Shown here: positions 1 through 9,907 of the stretch, in pieces
Numbering within the stretch: position 1 is the first letter of the stretch
Layout: every line of letters starts with the position of its first letter
Assembly: GCA_016783145.1 (NCBI GenBank)
Contig: JADHXD010000002.1
Coordinates: 1 to 64,000 of the forward strand
Origin: Anaerolineae bacterium
GTDB taxonomy: Bacteria > Chloroflexota > Anaerolineae > JAFGEY01
Direction of reading: 5' to 3'
Length of the DNA: 64,000 nt
Position numbers and translations under genes: made by a program
Notes under the pieces: model-generated
Database searches by the model: none
Told to the model about the DNA's origin: nothing
Seen by the model: the letters and a program-made list of their open reading frames with translations, nothing else

Positions 1-283
1 GCAAAATGGCCTGAAACCATAGGTTTTGCCCGGTTTTCAAACGAAAAACGGCTGTTCTGAGACCACCCGCCCGGAAAAACCTTCAGAGCGTTTCAAAAAC
101 TGTCAATCTAACTTCCCGGGGTTCTGAACCATGCCCAGTTGACGCTGTCGGAAGCTTCTAGCGGCATTTGTTCTGTCCACCTCGGCTTCTGAGTCGTGTT
201 GGTGCATTGAGGGCACCCCTGGCGCTCGACAGACCCTCCAGACAGCTCTCTGACACCAACTCAGGGCGCCACGGGGCTCTACC

Positions 284-712
284 ATGGACGATTCACAGAC
301 ACGTACCTTCCCAGGTCGATTTGACATGCTGTCCGCTATCTGCGAGTTTGTCACCGCTGCCGCTCGGGACGCCGGACTTTGTGAGCATGCTGTCTATGAC
401 GTTCAGATAGCGGTCGATGAGGCGTGCAGCAACATCATCGAACACGCCTACGGTGGCGAGGGACGCGGCTCCATCGAGTGCACCTGTCGGGTCAACCATA
501 GAGGACTGACCATTGTCCTCCTCGACCAGGGCCGGCCATTCGACCCGCAGCGCGCGACAGACCCAGACCTCTGCTGCAGTCTGCAAGACCGCACAGAAGG
601 AGGTCTGGGTCTATATTTTATCCGTCGTCTGATGGACCAGGTCCACTTTGAGTTCTCCCCAGGCTCGGGCAACGTACTGACTATGTCCAAACTCAGGAAA
701 GCAGCACCTTGA
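284..712 (+). CDS. RsbW-type anti-sigma regulatory kinase (HATPase)
   Basis: A 142-residue GHKL-fold ATPase of the RsbW/SpoIIAB anti-sigma-factor serine kinase type. The N box is visible as DEACSNIIEHAY (about residues 46-57), followed by the G1-like DQGRPFDP and the G2-like EGGLGLYFI. The length suits a stand-alone anti-sigma HATPase. In the known family such proteins phosphorylate an anti-anti-sigma partner or sequester a sigma factor. The TGA stop overlaps the TTG start of the SpoIIE phosphatase (TTGA), so the two are probably translationally coupled and form a kinase/phosphatase switch. No STAS-domain anti-sigma antagonist or sigma factor is seen nearby, so the target is unknown. The start ATG has only a weak purine-rich region upstream. 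Confidence 0.85.
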   Translation: MDDSQTRTFPGRFDMLSAICEFVTAAARDAGLCEHAVYDVQIAVDEACSNIIEHAYGGEGRGSIECTCRVNHRGLTIVLLDQGRPFDPQRATDPDLCCSLQDRTEGGLGLYFIRRLMDQVHFEFSPGSGNVLTMSKLRKAAP

Positions 713-3700
713 GCCATCAAGTCCATCAGGCTGCTCTACCACTGTGGGAACTGGTCCTCGGCCTGAGCGAACGCTTGATGAACGAGACCGAGGTCAGTGC
801 CCAGTACGAACTCATCCTGGAAACGGTCGTTCAGATAACCGGCGGAGACGTAGACCTCTGGTTCTCCCAGAGATACCTGCGGCCTTTCGCACCGGACGCC
901 GCAGAATCACTTCTCTCTCCGCCACTCTCCGATCTGATGCGTCGCGCACTCGACGCCAGGAAAATGTGTTGCGACGCAGAGGGTCCCCGCGCAGCCGCAC
1001 CGGCAGTTGCAGTCCCTCTGATCGCGCGCGAGAACATCATAGGCGTATTGCAGGTCAGGCGACCTGGTGGTCCCCTCTTCCAAGAGGCTGAGCTCAAGTT
1101 GCTGGCCTCCTTGGCTGCCCAGTCAGCGATCGTCCTCCACGCCACGCATCAGGAAGCCGTGGAACAGTGGCAGAGCGAGCAGCTCGCGCTGGTCAGCAAG
1201 GTCAGTGCTCAGGTCGCCAATGTCCTCGACCTGCAGGAGCTCTCCCGTCGAGTGACCGATCTCATCCTCCGCACGTTCACCTACTACTATGTGGCTCTCT
1301 TTGTCCTTGAAGCGGAGAGCCCTGTCTTGCGGTGCAAGGCCAGCGCCGGCCCTGACCGAGATGGGGCCGAACCAGGAGAGCTCCTCACCAACCTGGAGAT
1401 TCACCTGGGCGAAGGGATCATCGGCCACGTCGCTCAGACCGGCGAGGAGATCCTCGCCAACAATGTCAGTGAGGAGCCGCGCTATCGCCACCTTGACTCG
1501 CTGCCCGAGACCCGTTCAGAGGTGGCCCTCCCTCTAAAGATCGAAGGCCGCGTGCTGGGCGTCTTGGATGTGCAGAGCGATCGCAGCGAGGACTTTCACG
1601 AGGTGGACCTGCTGGTCCTCCGCTCTCTGGCAGAAAACATATCGATTGCGCTGGAGCACGCTCAGTTGTACAGCGATCTGCACCGCCGAGCGGAGCAGAT
1701 CACCATTCTGTCAGAAGTCAGCCGTGCCGTAACCTCCTTCATCGACCTGGAAGCGCTCCTCGATGAGGTCGCGGCGCTGATCCAGCGCAGGTTTGGCTAC
1801 CCGTTCGTGCACCTTCTGACCGTGGACCTTACCCGAGGGCAAGTCATCTACCGGGCCGGGACGGTCACGTACGGCACGGCCTCTGAGACGGCTAGGCCAT
1901 CCCTTGGCTTGGAAGCCCCGGATGACATTATGTCTTGGGTCGTTCTTCACGGCGAGACAGCTCTGGTTGACCCCGTGAGCGGCGACCCGCGGTGCCCGTC
2001 CACCACGCTGCGGTCCCAGAGCGTGCAGTCCGAGTTGGCTGTCCCCCTTGTGTTTGGCAGCAGGGTATTGGGCGTCCTCGATGTGCAGAGCGATCGTCGC
2101 CACGCCTTTGACTCGGATGATCGCGCGCTCTTTGAGGCCCTGGCTGACAGCATAGCCATCGGTGTCCGCAATGCGAATCTGTATCGCGCCGAGCGATGGC
2201 GGCGCCAGGTTGCCGACAGCATGCGAGGCGTGGCCAGCATGCTATCGGCCGATGTGGTTGTTGAGGATGTGTTGAGCGCCATCCTCCAGGAGCTGGAACG
2301 CGCCCTGCCCTGTGATCTGGCGGCCATCTGCCTGCTGGAGGAGGAAGATCTGTACGTCGCTGCCAGCAGGGGGGAAGAGGCCAGCCCACAGGTCAGTGCC
2401 TTTCGCTCTGACGCGAATCTCTGGCTCGCGCACGCTCTGAGTGCTGATCAGCCGATCATCCGATCGGCTGATTCCCCTATCGACCCGCTTGCTGCCGCAA
2501 AGGGGTTCCCTGCTGACTACTCGGCAATTGCCGCCCCACTTCGGACTGGCCTCAGGCAGCTTGGACTCCTGATCTTGGCTGATCGGGATGCTAGACGGTA
2601 CGGGGCGGAGTCCAGGGTGATTATGGCTGCCTTTGCCAGCTATGCATCTGTGGCCATTGAGAACGCGCGCATGTACCAGGCGTCTCAGGAGCAGGCACTG
2701 ATCGCAGAAATCATGCTCCAGGTTGCAGAAGCCACCCAGTCGCTGGCGACACTCAACGATGTGCTTGAGACCGTGGTTCGCCTGGTCCCTATGCTGGTCG
2801 GTGCGGACCGTTGTGCCATCCTCCTGCGGGATCAGGTCGCTGGGGCTTTCTTGCCCGCTGCGGCGTACGGGCTCAACGCTTCACAGCAGGACACGTTCTT
2901 CCTGTGGCGCATAGACCGTGAGGACAGCGCTGCGTTTGGCGAAATGTCTCTCTCCAAGTCGCCCATCGTCTGCTACGAGCTGGGGTCAGACCCCGACCCC
3001 CTATACTCTGCCGTCTCGGCGTTGGGCTTCTCCTCGTTGCTGGCACTCCCCCTCCTCGCCCAGGGCGAGATGCTGGGCGCGATGCTGGCGGACCTGCAGG
3101 CGGGCCAGCCAGGAAGTCGTATGTTGGAGACCCGCTACGGCGAGAGATTGGCCGTACTTCAGGGGATCGCCCATCAGGCTGCCGCCGCGGTCGAGAACGC
3201 CGTGCTACGCGAGGCACAGCAGGAAGAAGCCTACGTGTCCACTGCTCTGCTCCAGGTTGCGCAGACGGTGGCCACACTCAGCGACCTTGGTGACATCCTG
3301 GCGGCGATCGTTCGTATCACGCCCATCCTGGTTGGCGTCGAGCGCTGCGTTCTCTTTCTGTGGGAGGACGAGCAGGCCTGCTTCAGAGCATCGCATACCT
3401 ATGGGATCTCGCGGGACGCAGAACTTGGCCTTTTCAGTCAACGCTACTCTTCCGGAGACTTTGGCATCCTTGATGCTGTGCGAGAGCGCGGCAGCCTGGT
3501 TGTTCACCCATATGAAGTGCGGTCAGATGTCCTTTCCGGCACAGAGCAGTTCATGCCAACCGACTTTGCTGTCCTGATAGGCGCTGTTGCAGACCGCGCG
3601 ACCAGTCGCACGCTGATGGGTTTCCCCCTCTCAATCAAAGGCGACATCCTCGGCGTAATGGTCCTGGACGAGGCCGAAGACTACCAAGGCTCTCGTGAGA

Positions 3701-4611
3701 GGCGGCTCGAGATCATTACCGGGATCGCGCAGCAAGCCGCTCTGGCGCTGCAACATGAACAGCTCCAACAGGAGAGACTCGTGCGGGAGCGACTTGAGCG
3801 AGAGCTTCAGCTCGCGCACGAGATCCAGCAAACCTTCATTCCAGACCAGCTCCCCAGCCTACCCGGCTGGGAGCTGGCCGCTGTCTGGCGGGCGGCTCGA
3901 CAGGTGGCCGGAGACTTCTATGACCTGCTCGATTTGCCCGATGGACGGATGGGGCTCCTGGTCGCTGACGTGGCAGACAAGGGCATGCCAGCGGCCCTTT
4001 TCATGGTGTTGACACGGACCCTGATCCGAGCCGCAGCCCTGGAGAACGCTTCACCATCGGCCGCCCTGGCCCGGGTAAATGACCTGCTTGTGCCTGATGC
4101 CCAACACGGGATGTTCGTGACGGCGTTCTACGCAGTGCTGTCCCTGGACACAGGCGCCCTGACCTATGCCAATGCCGGGCATAACTGCCCCCTGCTGCTG
4201 CGGTCAGGGGCACGCACAGTGGAAGAGCTGAGCAAGGGAGGAATGGCCCTCGGAGTGCTGGAAGGGGAACGTATGAAAGAGCACTCGACAGTGCTCGAAC
4301 CGGGCGACTGTGTGGTGTTCTACACAGATGGGGTTACGGAGGCATACTCTCCAGAACAGGGCCTGTACGGAGATGACCAATTCCGGCTAGTGATCGAGGC
4401 ATCTGCAGGCCGTTCAGCGCAGGCTGTGCTTGAGGCCATCGACCGATCCGTCCTTGCACATATGGGCTCTGCACCCCCCTCTGATGACCTGACTCTTATG
4501 GTGCTGCGCCGAGAGGCGATCGCTGACCCGCCCCAGCCGACAGCGACCGGTCAGCGAAAGGTGGGAACCGGCTCAGAGACTCATTCAGTGTCTGGCTCCG
4601 GCAAAGCCTGA
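709..4611 (+). CDS. Six-GAF sensor SpoIIE/PP2C-type serine phosphatase
   Basis: A 1300-residue soluble protein. About six GAF-like modules follow one another (roughly residues 15-150, 165-320, 335-490, 505-660, 680-850 and 865-1020), then a coiled linker (RERLERELQLAHEIQQ) and a C-terminal SpoIIE PP2C domain (about 1040-1285). Metal-binding acids are visible: GDFYD near 1068, VADVADKG with Asp1087, and SDDLTL with Asp1259/1260, so the phosphatase should be active. GAF arrays usually sense small ligands or redox state. The start is TTG overlapping the stop of the upstream RsbW-type gene; the first internal ATG is 23 codons later. The likely role is to dephosphorylate an anti-anti-sigma protein opposed by the upstream kinase. 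The 3' end overlaps the convergent cyclase-like gene by 31 bp. Confidence 0.9.
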   Translation: MSHQVHQAALPLWELVLGLSERLMNETEVSAQYELILETVVQITGGDVDLWFSQRYLRPFAPDAAESLLSPPLSDLMRRALDARKMCCDAEGPRAAAPAVAVPLIARENIIGVLQVRRPGGPLFQEAELKLLASLAAQSAIVLHATHQEAVEQWQSEQLALVSKVSAQVANVLDLQELSRRVTDLILRTFTYYYVALFVLEAESPVLRCKASAGPDRDGAEPGELLTNLEIHLGEGIIGHVAQTGEEILANNVSEEPRYRHLDSLPETRSEVALPLKIEGRVLGVLDVQSDRSEDFHEVDLLVLRSLAENISIALEHAQLYSDLHRRAEQITILSEVSRAVTSFIDLEALLDEVAALIQRRFGYPFVHLLTVDLTRGQVIYRAGTVTYGTASETARPSLGLEAPDDIMSWVVLHGETALVDPVSGDPRCPSTTLRSQSVQSELAVPLVFGSRVLGVLDVQSDRRHAFDSDDRALFEALADSIAIGVRNANLYRAERWRRQVADSMRGVASMLSADVVVEDVLSAILQELERALPCDLAAICLLEEEDLYVAASRGEEASPQVSAFRSDANLWLAHALSADQPIIRSADSPIDPLAAAKGFPADYSAIAAPLRTGLRQLGLLILADRDARRYGAESRVIMAAFASYASVAIENARMYQASQEQALIAEIMLQVAEATQSLATLNDVLETVVRLVPMLVGADRCAILLRDQVAGAFLPAAAYGLNASQQDTFFLWRIDREDSAAFGEMSLSKSPIVCYELGSDPDPLYSAVSALGFSSLLALPLLAQGEMLGAMLADLQAGQPGSRMLETRYGERLAVLQGIAHQAAAAVENAVLREAQQEEAYVSTALLQVAQTVATLSDLGDILAAIVRITPILVGVERCVLFLWEDEQACFRASHTYGISRDAELGLFSQRYSSGDFGILDAVRERGSLVVHPYEVRSDVLSGTEQFMPTDFAVLIGAVADRATSRTLMGFPLSIKGDILGVMVLDEAEDYQGSRERRLEIITGIAQQAALALQHEQLQQERLVRERLERELQLAHEIQQTFIPDQLPSLPGWELAAVWRAARQVAGDFYDLLDLPDGRMGLLVADVADKGMPAALFMVLTRTLIRAAALENASPSAALARVNDLLVPDAQHGMFVTAFYAVLSLDTGALTYANAGHNCPLLLRSGARTVEELSKGGMALGVLEGERMKEHSTVLEPGDCVVFYTDGVTEAYSPEQGLYGDDQFRLVIEASAGRSAQAVLEAIDRSVLAHMGSAPPSDDLTLMVLRREAIADPPQPTATGQRKVGTGSETHSVSGSGKA

Positions 4612-7600
4612 GCGGCATGCGCCGCGCGGATCGCGCGGTGTAGAGGGATGTTCTCGAGATAGGTACGGCGGAACGGACTGGAGGGCGGGATCAGGCCGTG
4701 TTTGCGCATCATCTCGTCGTAGGCCATCTGCAGGTACTCCAGTGCTTCCTCCTGGCTCCCGGTCGCCGCCAGGGCGTTGGCGTGGCGGAACAGGATCTCC
4801 TCGCTGAGGCATTCGATGATCTGGACCCCTCCCAATGACTGGCAGAGATCGAGTGCCGCGCGAGATGCACTCAACGCGTTCTGGCGATGCACTTCTGCCT
4901 CCAGCTCATCAACGGCGTGCTCTGCCAGGCCAAGATGTGCCGCTGATGCCTCGCAGTCTGCGGCCATCACGTACTGTCGGGAAAGCATCGGCTTTTCCCT
5001 CACCAGCCGGCGCGCCTCGTCTGCGCATCGCAGGACCTCGTGCAGGTGAGCCGGGTCATCCAGAGCGCAGTAGAGACTAGCCGAGACAAGGGCAAGCCCG
5101 ACGTGTCCAATGTCCCATACGGTCAGCCCACAGATGCGCCGTGCTCGCTCAAGGATTTGCAGCGCCCGTTCAGCCTCGCCTTGCGCAGTCAGGATCTGGA
5201 TCATGCGCAGGAGCACAAACAGCTCGCCCGTGTCCCCCTCCTGTCGTTTTCTTGAGGTCTCAAGCATCTCCCAGGCGGCCTCATAGTCTCCCAGGAATAC
5301 CCCCTGTGCCTCCCCGCAGGATGTCAGAGAGATGGACTCACGCACGTAATATCCAATCTCACGGCTTATGGCCAGCTTCTTCTGATGGCATTCCAGCAGC
5401 AGCCGGTGATAGTCACCGTTGCGCTCGTACTGCATGCCGATCAGGTCGAGAAGGTTCAATTCGGTCATCTTGTCTTCGAGCGCCTGACAGATGGGCAACG
5501 CAGCCTCCAGGTATTCCATGCTGCGCTCAGGTTCGTCCCAGGCAAGCACCCTTCCGATGCTGATGAGGATATTCACCTCGTACCGTTGGTCGCCAAGCTG
5601 CCGGGACAGCTCAAGAGCTTGCTCTGCATAGTCCCGTGCGTCTGGGTCATTGAGTCTGATGCGCTGACCGGCGATGGATAACAAGCTCTGCATCTCGCGT
5701 CGCTGGTCACCGAGTTTCCGCGCAAGATCCAGCGCCTGCTCGGCCAATGGGATGCCTGCCTCCAGCTCATCTTGGCTCTGCCAGCGTGCTACGCCAGGCT
5801 GCGAGAGCAGCGCGTCGATCAACCAGGCGGGGTCATCGGCCAATCGCTGTGCGAGCGGCAAAAGAGCGCGGGCGTCGGTCCATCCGGCCTCCTCGTCTCC
5901 CATCCAGAACAGAACCTGGCTGCGCCCATTGAGTACCTCGAACTGTTGAGCGCGGATGGCGTACAATCGGTCTTCATCCTCGGTCTGTGCTTCCGTCGCG
6001 TCCAGTAGTTCCAGGGCACGTGTATAGTGCCCCAGGGCCTCTGTGTTCGAGTAGATCTGTCTGGCCTGCTCAGCAGCCTGCACCGCATAGAACAGCTCTT
6101 TGTTTGCATCGCCCGCACACCGATAGTGATATGCGAGCAAGTCATAGTACCTTGGCAGCGCCCCCAACCCGAAAAAGTCCTCGAGACGTTCGGCCACCTG
6201 GAGGTGATACACCGCGCGCTGTGCGCTGAGGAGGCTCTCGTAGGCCGCATCGCGGATCAGGGTAGACTGAAACACGTACTCTGTCCCCAAGGCGGGCAGG
6301 TGTCGGCACTCGGCGATCAACTGCGCCCGCTGAAGGGCCATCAGGCGCTCATTCAGAGAGGCTCGGTCCTCGACAAGCTCCTGAAGCACGTTCGACCAGA
6401 ACACGCTTCCGATCACGGACGCCATCTGCAGCGTCTGTCGCTCTCCCAGGGATAGATCGTCCATCCGTGCCGAAAGCAGGCCACGCAAGGTGTCGGGGAG
6501 GTCGAGAGAGGTCACGGTTCGGGTGGCACGCCACTCGCCTGCGTCAGGCTCTCGCACCAGCACTCCCTGCATGATCAACGACTCGATCAGCTCCTCGATG
6601 TAGTATGGATTGCCCTCCGCCTTCTTGAGGATAAGGACACGTGTCTTCTGCGGAAGCGCTTGAGGGCCGATCAGGCGGTCGATCATCTCGCGGCTCTGCT
6701 CCTCATCCAGTGGAGCAAGTTGCAGCTCGGTCAGCCGCTGGGAATACCTGGCTCGTACGCGGTCGTGGAATTCCTTCAGCCTGGGATTGTGATCCAATCT
6801 GAACATCACGGCGCACAGGAGTGGCTCCTGCTCACACAACGTGAGACAGTACTCCAGCATCTCCAAGGAACTCGCATCCGCCCAGTGCACGTCCTCAAAG
6901 GTCAGCACCAGCGGAGTGCGCCGCGCCATAGCCATGGCCCAACTGCGCAGGGCGACCAGGAACTGCTGGTGCAGTCCCTCGGCATCGAGACGGCGGATCC
7001 GCTCGGCCAGTGCCTCGTCCAGGGGCAGCGAGAGCAAGGTCGCAAGGTAGGGAGAGTACTCGTTCTCCCGGGTGCCCCACAGTTGCTCAGATTCGCGATA
7101 CAGGAGATCACACATCTCCGGCTTGGGCTCTCCTCCGTGCATCCCGAGCCAACTCTGCAGCAGGTCTATCCACATCGAATAGGGCCGGGACTGCTCATAG
7201 GACCTGCAGCGTCCTTGCAGCCAGGTCAGCATCGGGAAAACCTGCTTTGGGTCATCGCTGCCCTGGGTTTTTGCCAACAGAGCGAGGTCGCGCAGGTCTT
7301 GCTGGCGCACGTGAGCAGCCAGGTGAGACTTGCCCATGCCCTCGTTCCCCGTCAGCAAAACGACCGACCCTCGGCCTGCACGCACTTGCCCAAGGCAGCT
7401 CTTCAAGGCCTCGCCTTGCTCGTCGCGTCCGATCAGGAGAGACGGGAGCCCGTACGTTTCCAGACGAAGGGACCGGCTGACGTCAGCCTTTGGCGCGAGG
7501 GGTCGGAACACCGCCAACGGCTGGCTGATCCCTTTCACAGAGATCTCGCCCAGGTCCTCCCACTCGAACTGTGACCGAACCAGACGGTACGTGCTTTCTG

Positions 7601-8432
7601 TGACCAGTACCGTGCCTGGCTCAGCCGCAGTCTCCATGCGTGCAGCAAGGGCCACGGCTCCTCCCATCGCCGTGTCCTCACTGTAATGGCTGCGGTCCCC
7701 GATACTGGCAACGATCACCTCTCCTGTGTTCACCCCGACGCGGAGAGATAGCTCAATGTCTCTATGTTCAGCCAGGTCGGCAGCGTAGAGCTTGATCGAG
7801 GACTGCATCGCCAACGCGGCCAGTACCGCTCGCTCGGGATCGTCCTCGTGAGCCAGCGATGTGCCAAAGAAGGCCACCAATCCATCACCTCGGAACTGGT
7901 CCACCTCCCCGCCAAAGCGATAGATGTCGTTCTCTAGGATCTGGAAGACGTGGTTCATAATCTCGACCCATGCTTCCGTGCCTATCTGCTCCATCAGATC
8001 CGTAGAGCGCAAGACGTCGGCAAGGATCACGGTAGCATGGCGACGTTCGCCCTCAAGCTGCGCGAGCGAAGAGTGCGAGAGGGGCGGACGTCGACTTCCG
8101 AGAAGAAGCCTTGATGCCGTTCCTTCTTCCTGAGACGATGGCTCGACAGAGGATGCGCCCGCGGTCCCAGTCAGCGCGGCATGACCGGCATCTCTCCCGG
8201 TCTCCTGGACCGTACGCGACCCGCACGTGCCGCAGTAGCGGTGGTCGGCAGGGTATACAGACCCGCACTCGGGACATGCCACTGGGAGTTGCACACCGCA
8301 CATTCCACAGTAGCGGAAGCCTGGCGGGTTGCCGAAACCGCAGTCAGGGCATACGGACGGCAGGATGGCGCCACACATGCCACAGAATCCCATGCCTGGC
8401 GGTCCATCAAAACCGCATCGTGGGCAGTTCAT
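4581..8432 (-). CDS. Zinc-ribbon / class III cyclase-like / AAA ATPase / TPR signalling protein
   Basis: A 1283-residue multidomain protein. Residues 1-70 hold three tandem CxxC...CxxC zinc ribbons. Residues 125-315 form a class III nucleotidyl cyclase homology domain. A STAND/AAA ATPase follows with Walker A GNEGMGKS (362-369) and a Walker-B-like LVLTFEDVHWAD, then TPR-like helical repeats to the end. Of the cyclase residues, the metal aspartates are kept (Asp139, Asp183), but the base-recognition lysine position is Gln179 and the usual GDxVN reads GGAVA (Gly258, Ala261). Cyclase activity is therefore doubtful. A GAGAGG ribosome site precedes the ATG. It lies 36 bp behind the Gfo/Idh gene on the same strand and may be cotranscribed with it. 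Confidence 0.85.
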   Translation of the reverse strand: MNCPRCGFDGPPGMGFCGMCGAILPSVCPDCGFGNPPGFRYCGMCGVQLPVACPECGSVYPADHRYCGTCGSRTVQETGRDAGHAALTGTAGASSVEPSSQEEGTASRLLLGSRRPPLSHSSLAQLEGERRHATVILADVLRSTDLMEQIGTEAWVEIMNHVFQILENDIYRFGGEVDQFRGDGLVAFFGTSLAHEDDPERAVLAALAMQSSIKLYAADLAEHRDIELSLRVGVNTGEVIVASIGDRSHYSEDTAMGGAVALAARMETAAEPGTVLVTESTYRLVRSQFEWEDLGEISVKGISQPLAVFRPLAPKADVSRSLRLETYGLPSLLIGRDEQGEALKSCLGQVRAGRGSVVLLTGNEGMGKSHLAAHVRQQDLRDLALLAKTQGSDDPKQVFPMLTWLQGRCRSYEQSRPYSMWIDLLQSWLGMHGGEPKPEMCDLLYRESEQLWGTRENEYSPYLATLLSLPLDEALAERIRRLDAEGLHQQFLVALRSWAMAMARRTPLVLTFEDVHWADASSLEMLEYCLTLCEQEPLLCAVMFRLDHNPRLKEFHDRVRARYSQRLTELQLAPLDEEQSREMIDRLIGPQALPQKTRVLILKKAEGNPYYIEELIESLIMQGVLVREPDAGEWRATRTVTSLDLPDTLRGLLSARMDDLSLGERQTLQMASVIGSVFWSNVLQELVEDRASLNERLMALQRAQLIAECRHLPALGTEYVFQSTLIRDAAYESLLSAQRAVYHLQVAERLEDFFGLGALPRYYDLLAYHYRCAGDANKELFYAVQAAEQARQIYSNTEALGHYTRALELLDATEAQTEDEDRLYAIRAQQFEVLNGRSQVLFWMGDEEAGWTDARALLPLAQRLADDPAWLIDALLSQPGVARWQSQDELEAGIPLAEQALDLARKLGDQRREMQSLLSIAGQRIRLNDPDARDYAEQALELSRQLGDQRYEVNILISIGRVLAWDEPERSMEYLEAALPICQALEDKMTELNLLDLIGMQYERNGDYHRLLLECHQKKLAISREIGYYVRESISLTSCGEAQGVFLGDYEAAWEMLETSRKRQEGDTGELFVLLRMIQILTAQGEAERALQILERARRICGLTVWDIGHVGLALVSASLYCALDDPAHLHEVLRCADEARRLVREKPMLSRQYVMAADCEASAAHLGLAEHAVDELEAEVHRQNALSASRAALDLCQSLGGVQIIECLSEEILFRHANALAATGSQEEALEYLQMAYDEMMRKHGLIPPSSPFRRTYLENIPLHRAIRAAHAAQALPEPDTE

Positions 8433-8468
8433 CTCAGCACCTCTCGACAGCCTTCGCTCGTGCCAGCA

Positions 8469-9638
8469 CTAGGCGGGCAGCCTGATTGCTGCATCCCGCT
8501 CGGCCGACTCGACGATCGCCGCCACCACCTGCGTCTGCCGCAGGCCGTCGATGCCGGTGGGCAATGGCCCGTACCTGTCCCAGGAGGAGGGCGTCAGTGT
8601 GTCCTCGAGCACTGCATCCACGGCACTCCTTACCACGCGCCACGAGTCTAGGGGAGCGGCAAACGCTTCCAGGCCGTACCTCAGGTCACCTCCTCCAGCC
8701 TTCAGTTCTCCAGCCGTCGGGTCGGGCCGGTGCAGCAGCGCCCGCACGTTGATCCCTTCGCCAGCGAGGTCGTTTTGAAATGCGAACAGCTCGTGCGGCG
8801 ACAGGCGTTCACTGACATTGGCGCGCCAGCCCTCAACCTCACCAAACCCAGGGCGCTTGATATAGGACAGCGAACCCTCTGAGCCCGAGAACGAGAGCGC
8901 AAACTCGACCAGCCCATCGATGTGTTTGATCCACTCAGCCTTGACTCTGAACTTGGCGCCACTGTCGAACGTCAGAAACGCATCATACAGATCTGGCGTG
9001 TACCCTAACACCCTGCGCTGCGAGATCGCATACACGTCGGACACCTCTGACGGAGAGAGCACCCACCGTAAAAAGTCCACCACGTGGCTCAGCAAAAAGT
9101 GGGCGGTGGACGATGCCCCAACCCAATCCTTGGTTCTCGCGCCCCACATGCGCGTCGGAACGGAGATGTTGTCATCCAGGTGTACGTCCCCGTAGATGAC
9201 TTGGCCCAAGAGGCCGCGCTGGATAACCTGGTATGTTGCGCGATCGAGGGCGGATCCGCGGTTGGCATAGTTGACAAACATGCGCGCCCCGGCACGTTCG
9301 GCCGCCTCGAACATCTCTTCGGCATCCGCTGTTATCGTGGCCATCGGCTTCTCTAGAATGATCGTCGGCGCGCCAGCCCGGATCGCCGCAAGCACAGGGT
9401 CCTTGTGGAAAGCATCCGGCGTGGCCACGACGACAATGTCCAGCGTTTGATCTTTCAGCATCGACACATAGTCTTCATAGGGCTGAGCGCCTACTTGACT
9501 GCCGATTTCTCGCGCTCTGTCGCCGCGAATATCGGCGACGGCCACTACCTTTGTCTCTGAGTGCTTCTCAAGGAACCGAACATGTTGGCTGCCCAGAATA
9601 CCCAGGCCGATGACTCCGGTCTTTAGTTGTTCGCTCAT
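8469..9638 (-). CDS. Gfo/Idh/MocA-family NAD(P)-dependent oxidoreductase
   Basis: A 389-residue sugar or sugar-acid oxidoreductase. The N-terminal Rossmann motif is GVIGLGILGSQH, the family EKP motif is in ILEKPMATI, and a typical C-terminal alpha/beta domain follows. The ORF track extends this frame to 523 aa, but the first 134 residues are not family-like. An ATG at 9638 is preceded by GGAGG at good distance, so I start there. The gene is divergent from the UroD-like gene, with a shared regulatory region between them. Context (sulfatase, enolase-family dehydratase, DapA-like aldolase) suggests oxidation of an unusual sugar; the substrate cannot be named. Confidence 0.88.
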   Translation of the reverse strand: MSEQLKTGVIGLGILGSQHVRFLEKHSETKVVAVADIRGDRAREIGSQVGAQPYEDYVSMLKDQTLDIVVVATPDAFHKDPVLAAIRAGAPTIILEKPMATITADAEEMFEAAERAGARMFVNYANRGSALDRATYQVIQRGLLGQVIYGDVHLDDNISVPTRMWGARTKDWVGASSTAHFLLSHVVDFLRWVLSPSEVSDVYAISQRRVLGYTPDLYDAFLTFDSGAKFRVKAEWIKHIDGLVEFALSFSGSEGSLSYIKRPGFGEVEGWRANVSERLSPHELFAFQNDLAGEGINVRALLHRPDPTAGELKAGGGDLRYGLEAFAAPLDSWRVVRSAVDAVLEDTLTPSSWDRYGPLPTGIDGLRQTQVVAAIVESAERDAAIRLPA

Positions 9639-9810
9639 TTTTCCTCCCAGACGCCACAGTCCACCCCGCAGGGCGGGTGTCCGTGGACTGCCAGCGTCCA
9701 TCCTCCTTTCAAGCTTGGCCGAGAAATCCATACTCTGAGAACAGACGAAGCGCGAGCAAGACATGGGATGTTGCGCACAGAACAGGGACGATACGCACGG
9801 ATTATACACC

Positions 9811-9839
9811 AACTCGGCGATTTCCGAAAACAATGACAT
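9811..9839 (-). promoter_or_regulatory. Predicted sigma70 promoter for the Gfo/Idh gene
   Basis: On the minus strand ATGTCA, a 17-bp spacer and a perfect TATAAT are read. The predicted start point is about 165 bp before the ATG at 9638. It is back-to-back with the promoter of the divergent UroD-like gene, so the two units could share control. Confidence 0.5.
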
Positions 9840-9843
9840 ATGG

Positions 9844-9869
9844 TATACTGTTCCCGCACTGCGGAACAG
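9844..9869 (+). promoter_or_regulatory. Extended -10 promoter with overlapping inverted-repeat operator
   Basis: TGGTATACT forms an extended -10 box (TATACT at 9844-9849). Overlapping its end is CTGTTCC-N8-GGAACAG (9848-9869); counting one bulged base, the arms extend to 10 bp (CTGTTCCGCA/TGCGGAACAG). This is where a repressor operator would sit. The regulator is unknown; the GntR gene in the cluster has a different-looking site. Confidence 0.5.
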
Positions 9870-9907
9870 GTTTGACAGACAGCGGCCGCACGTGATCTGG
9901 GGAGGCG

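Noticed and set aside
6660-7574. 304-aa plus-strand ORF
   Set aside because: Antisense shadow of the AAA-TPR gene with no recognisable domain.
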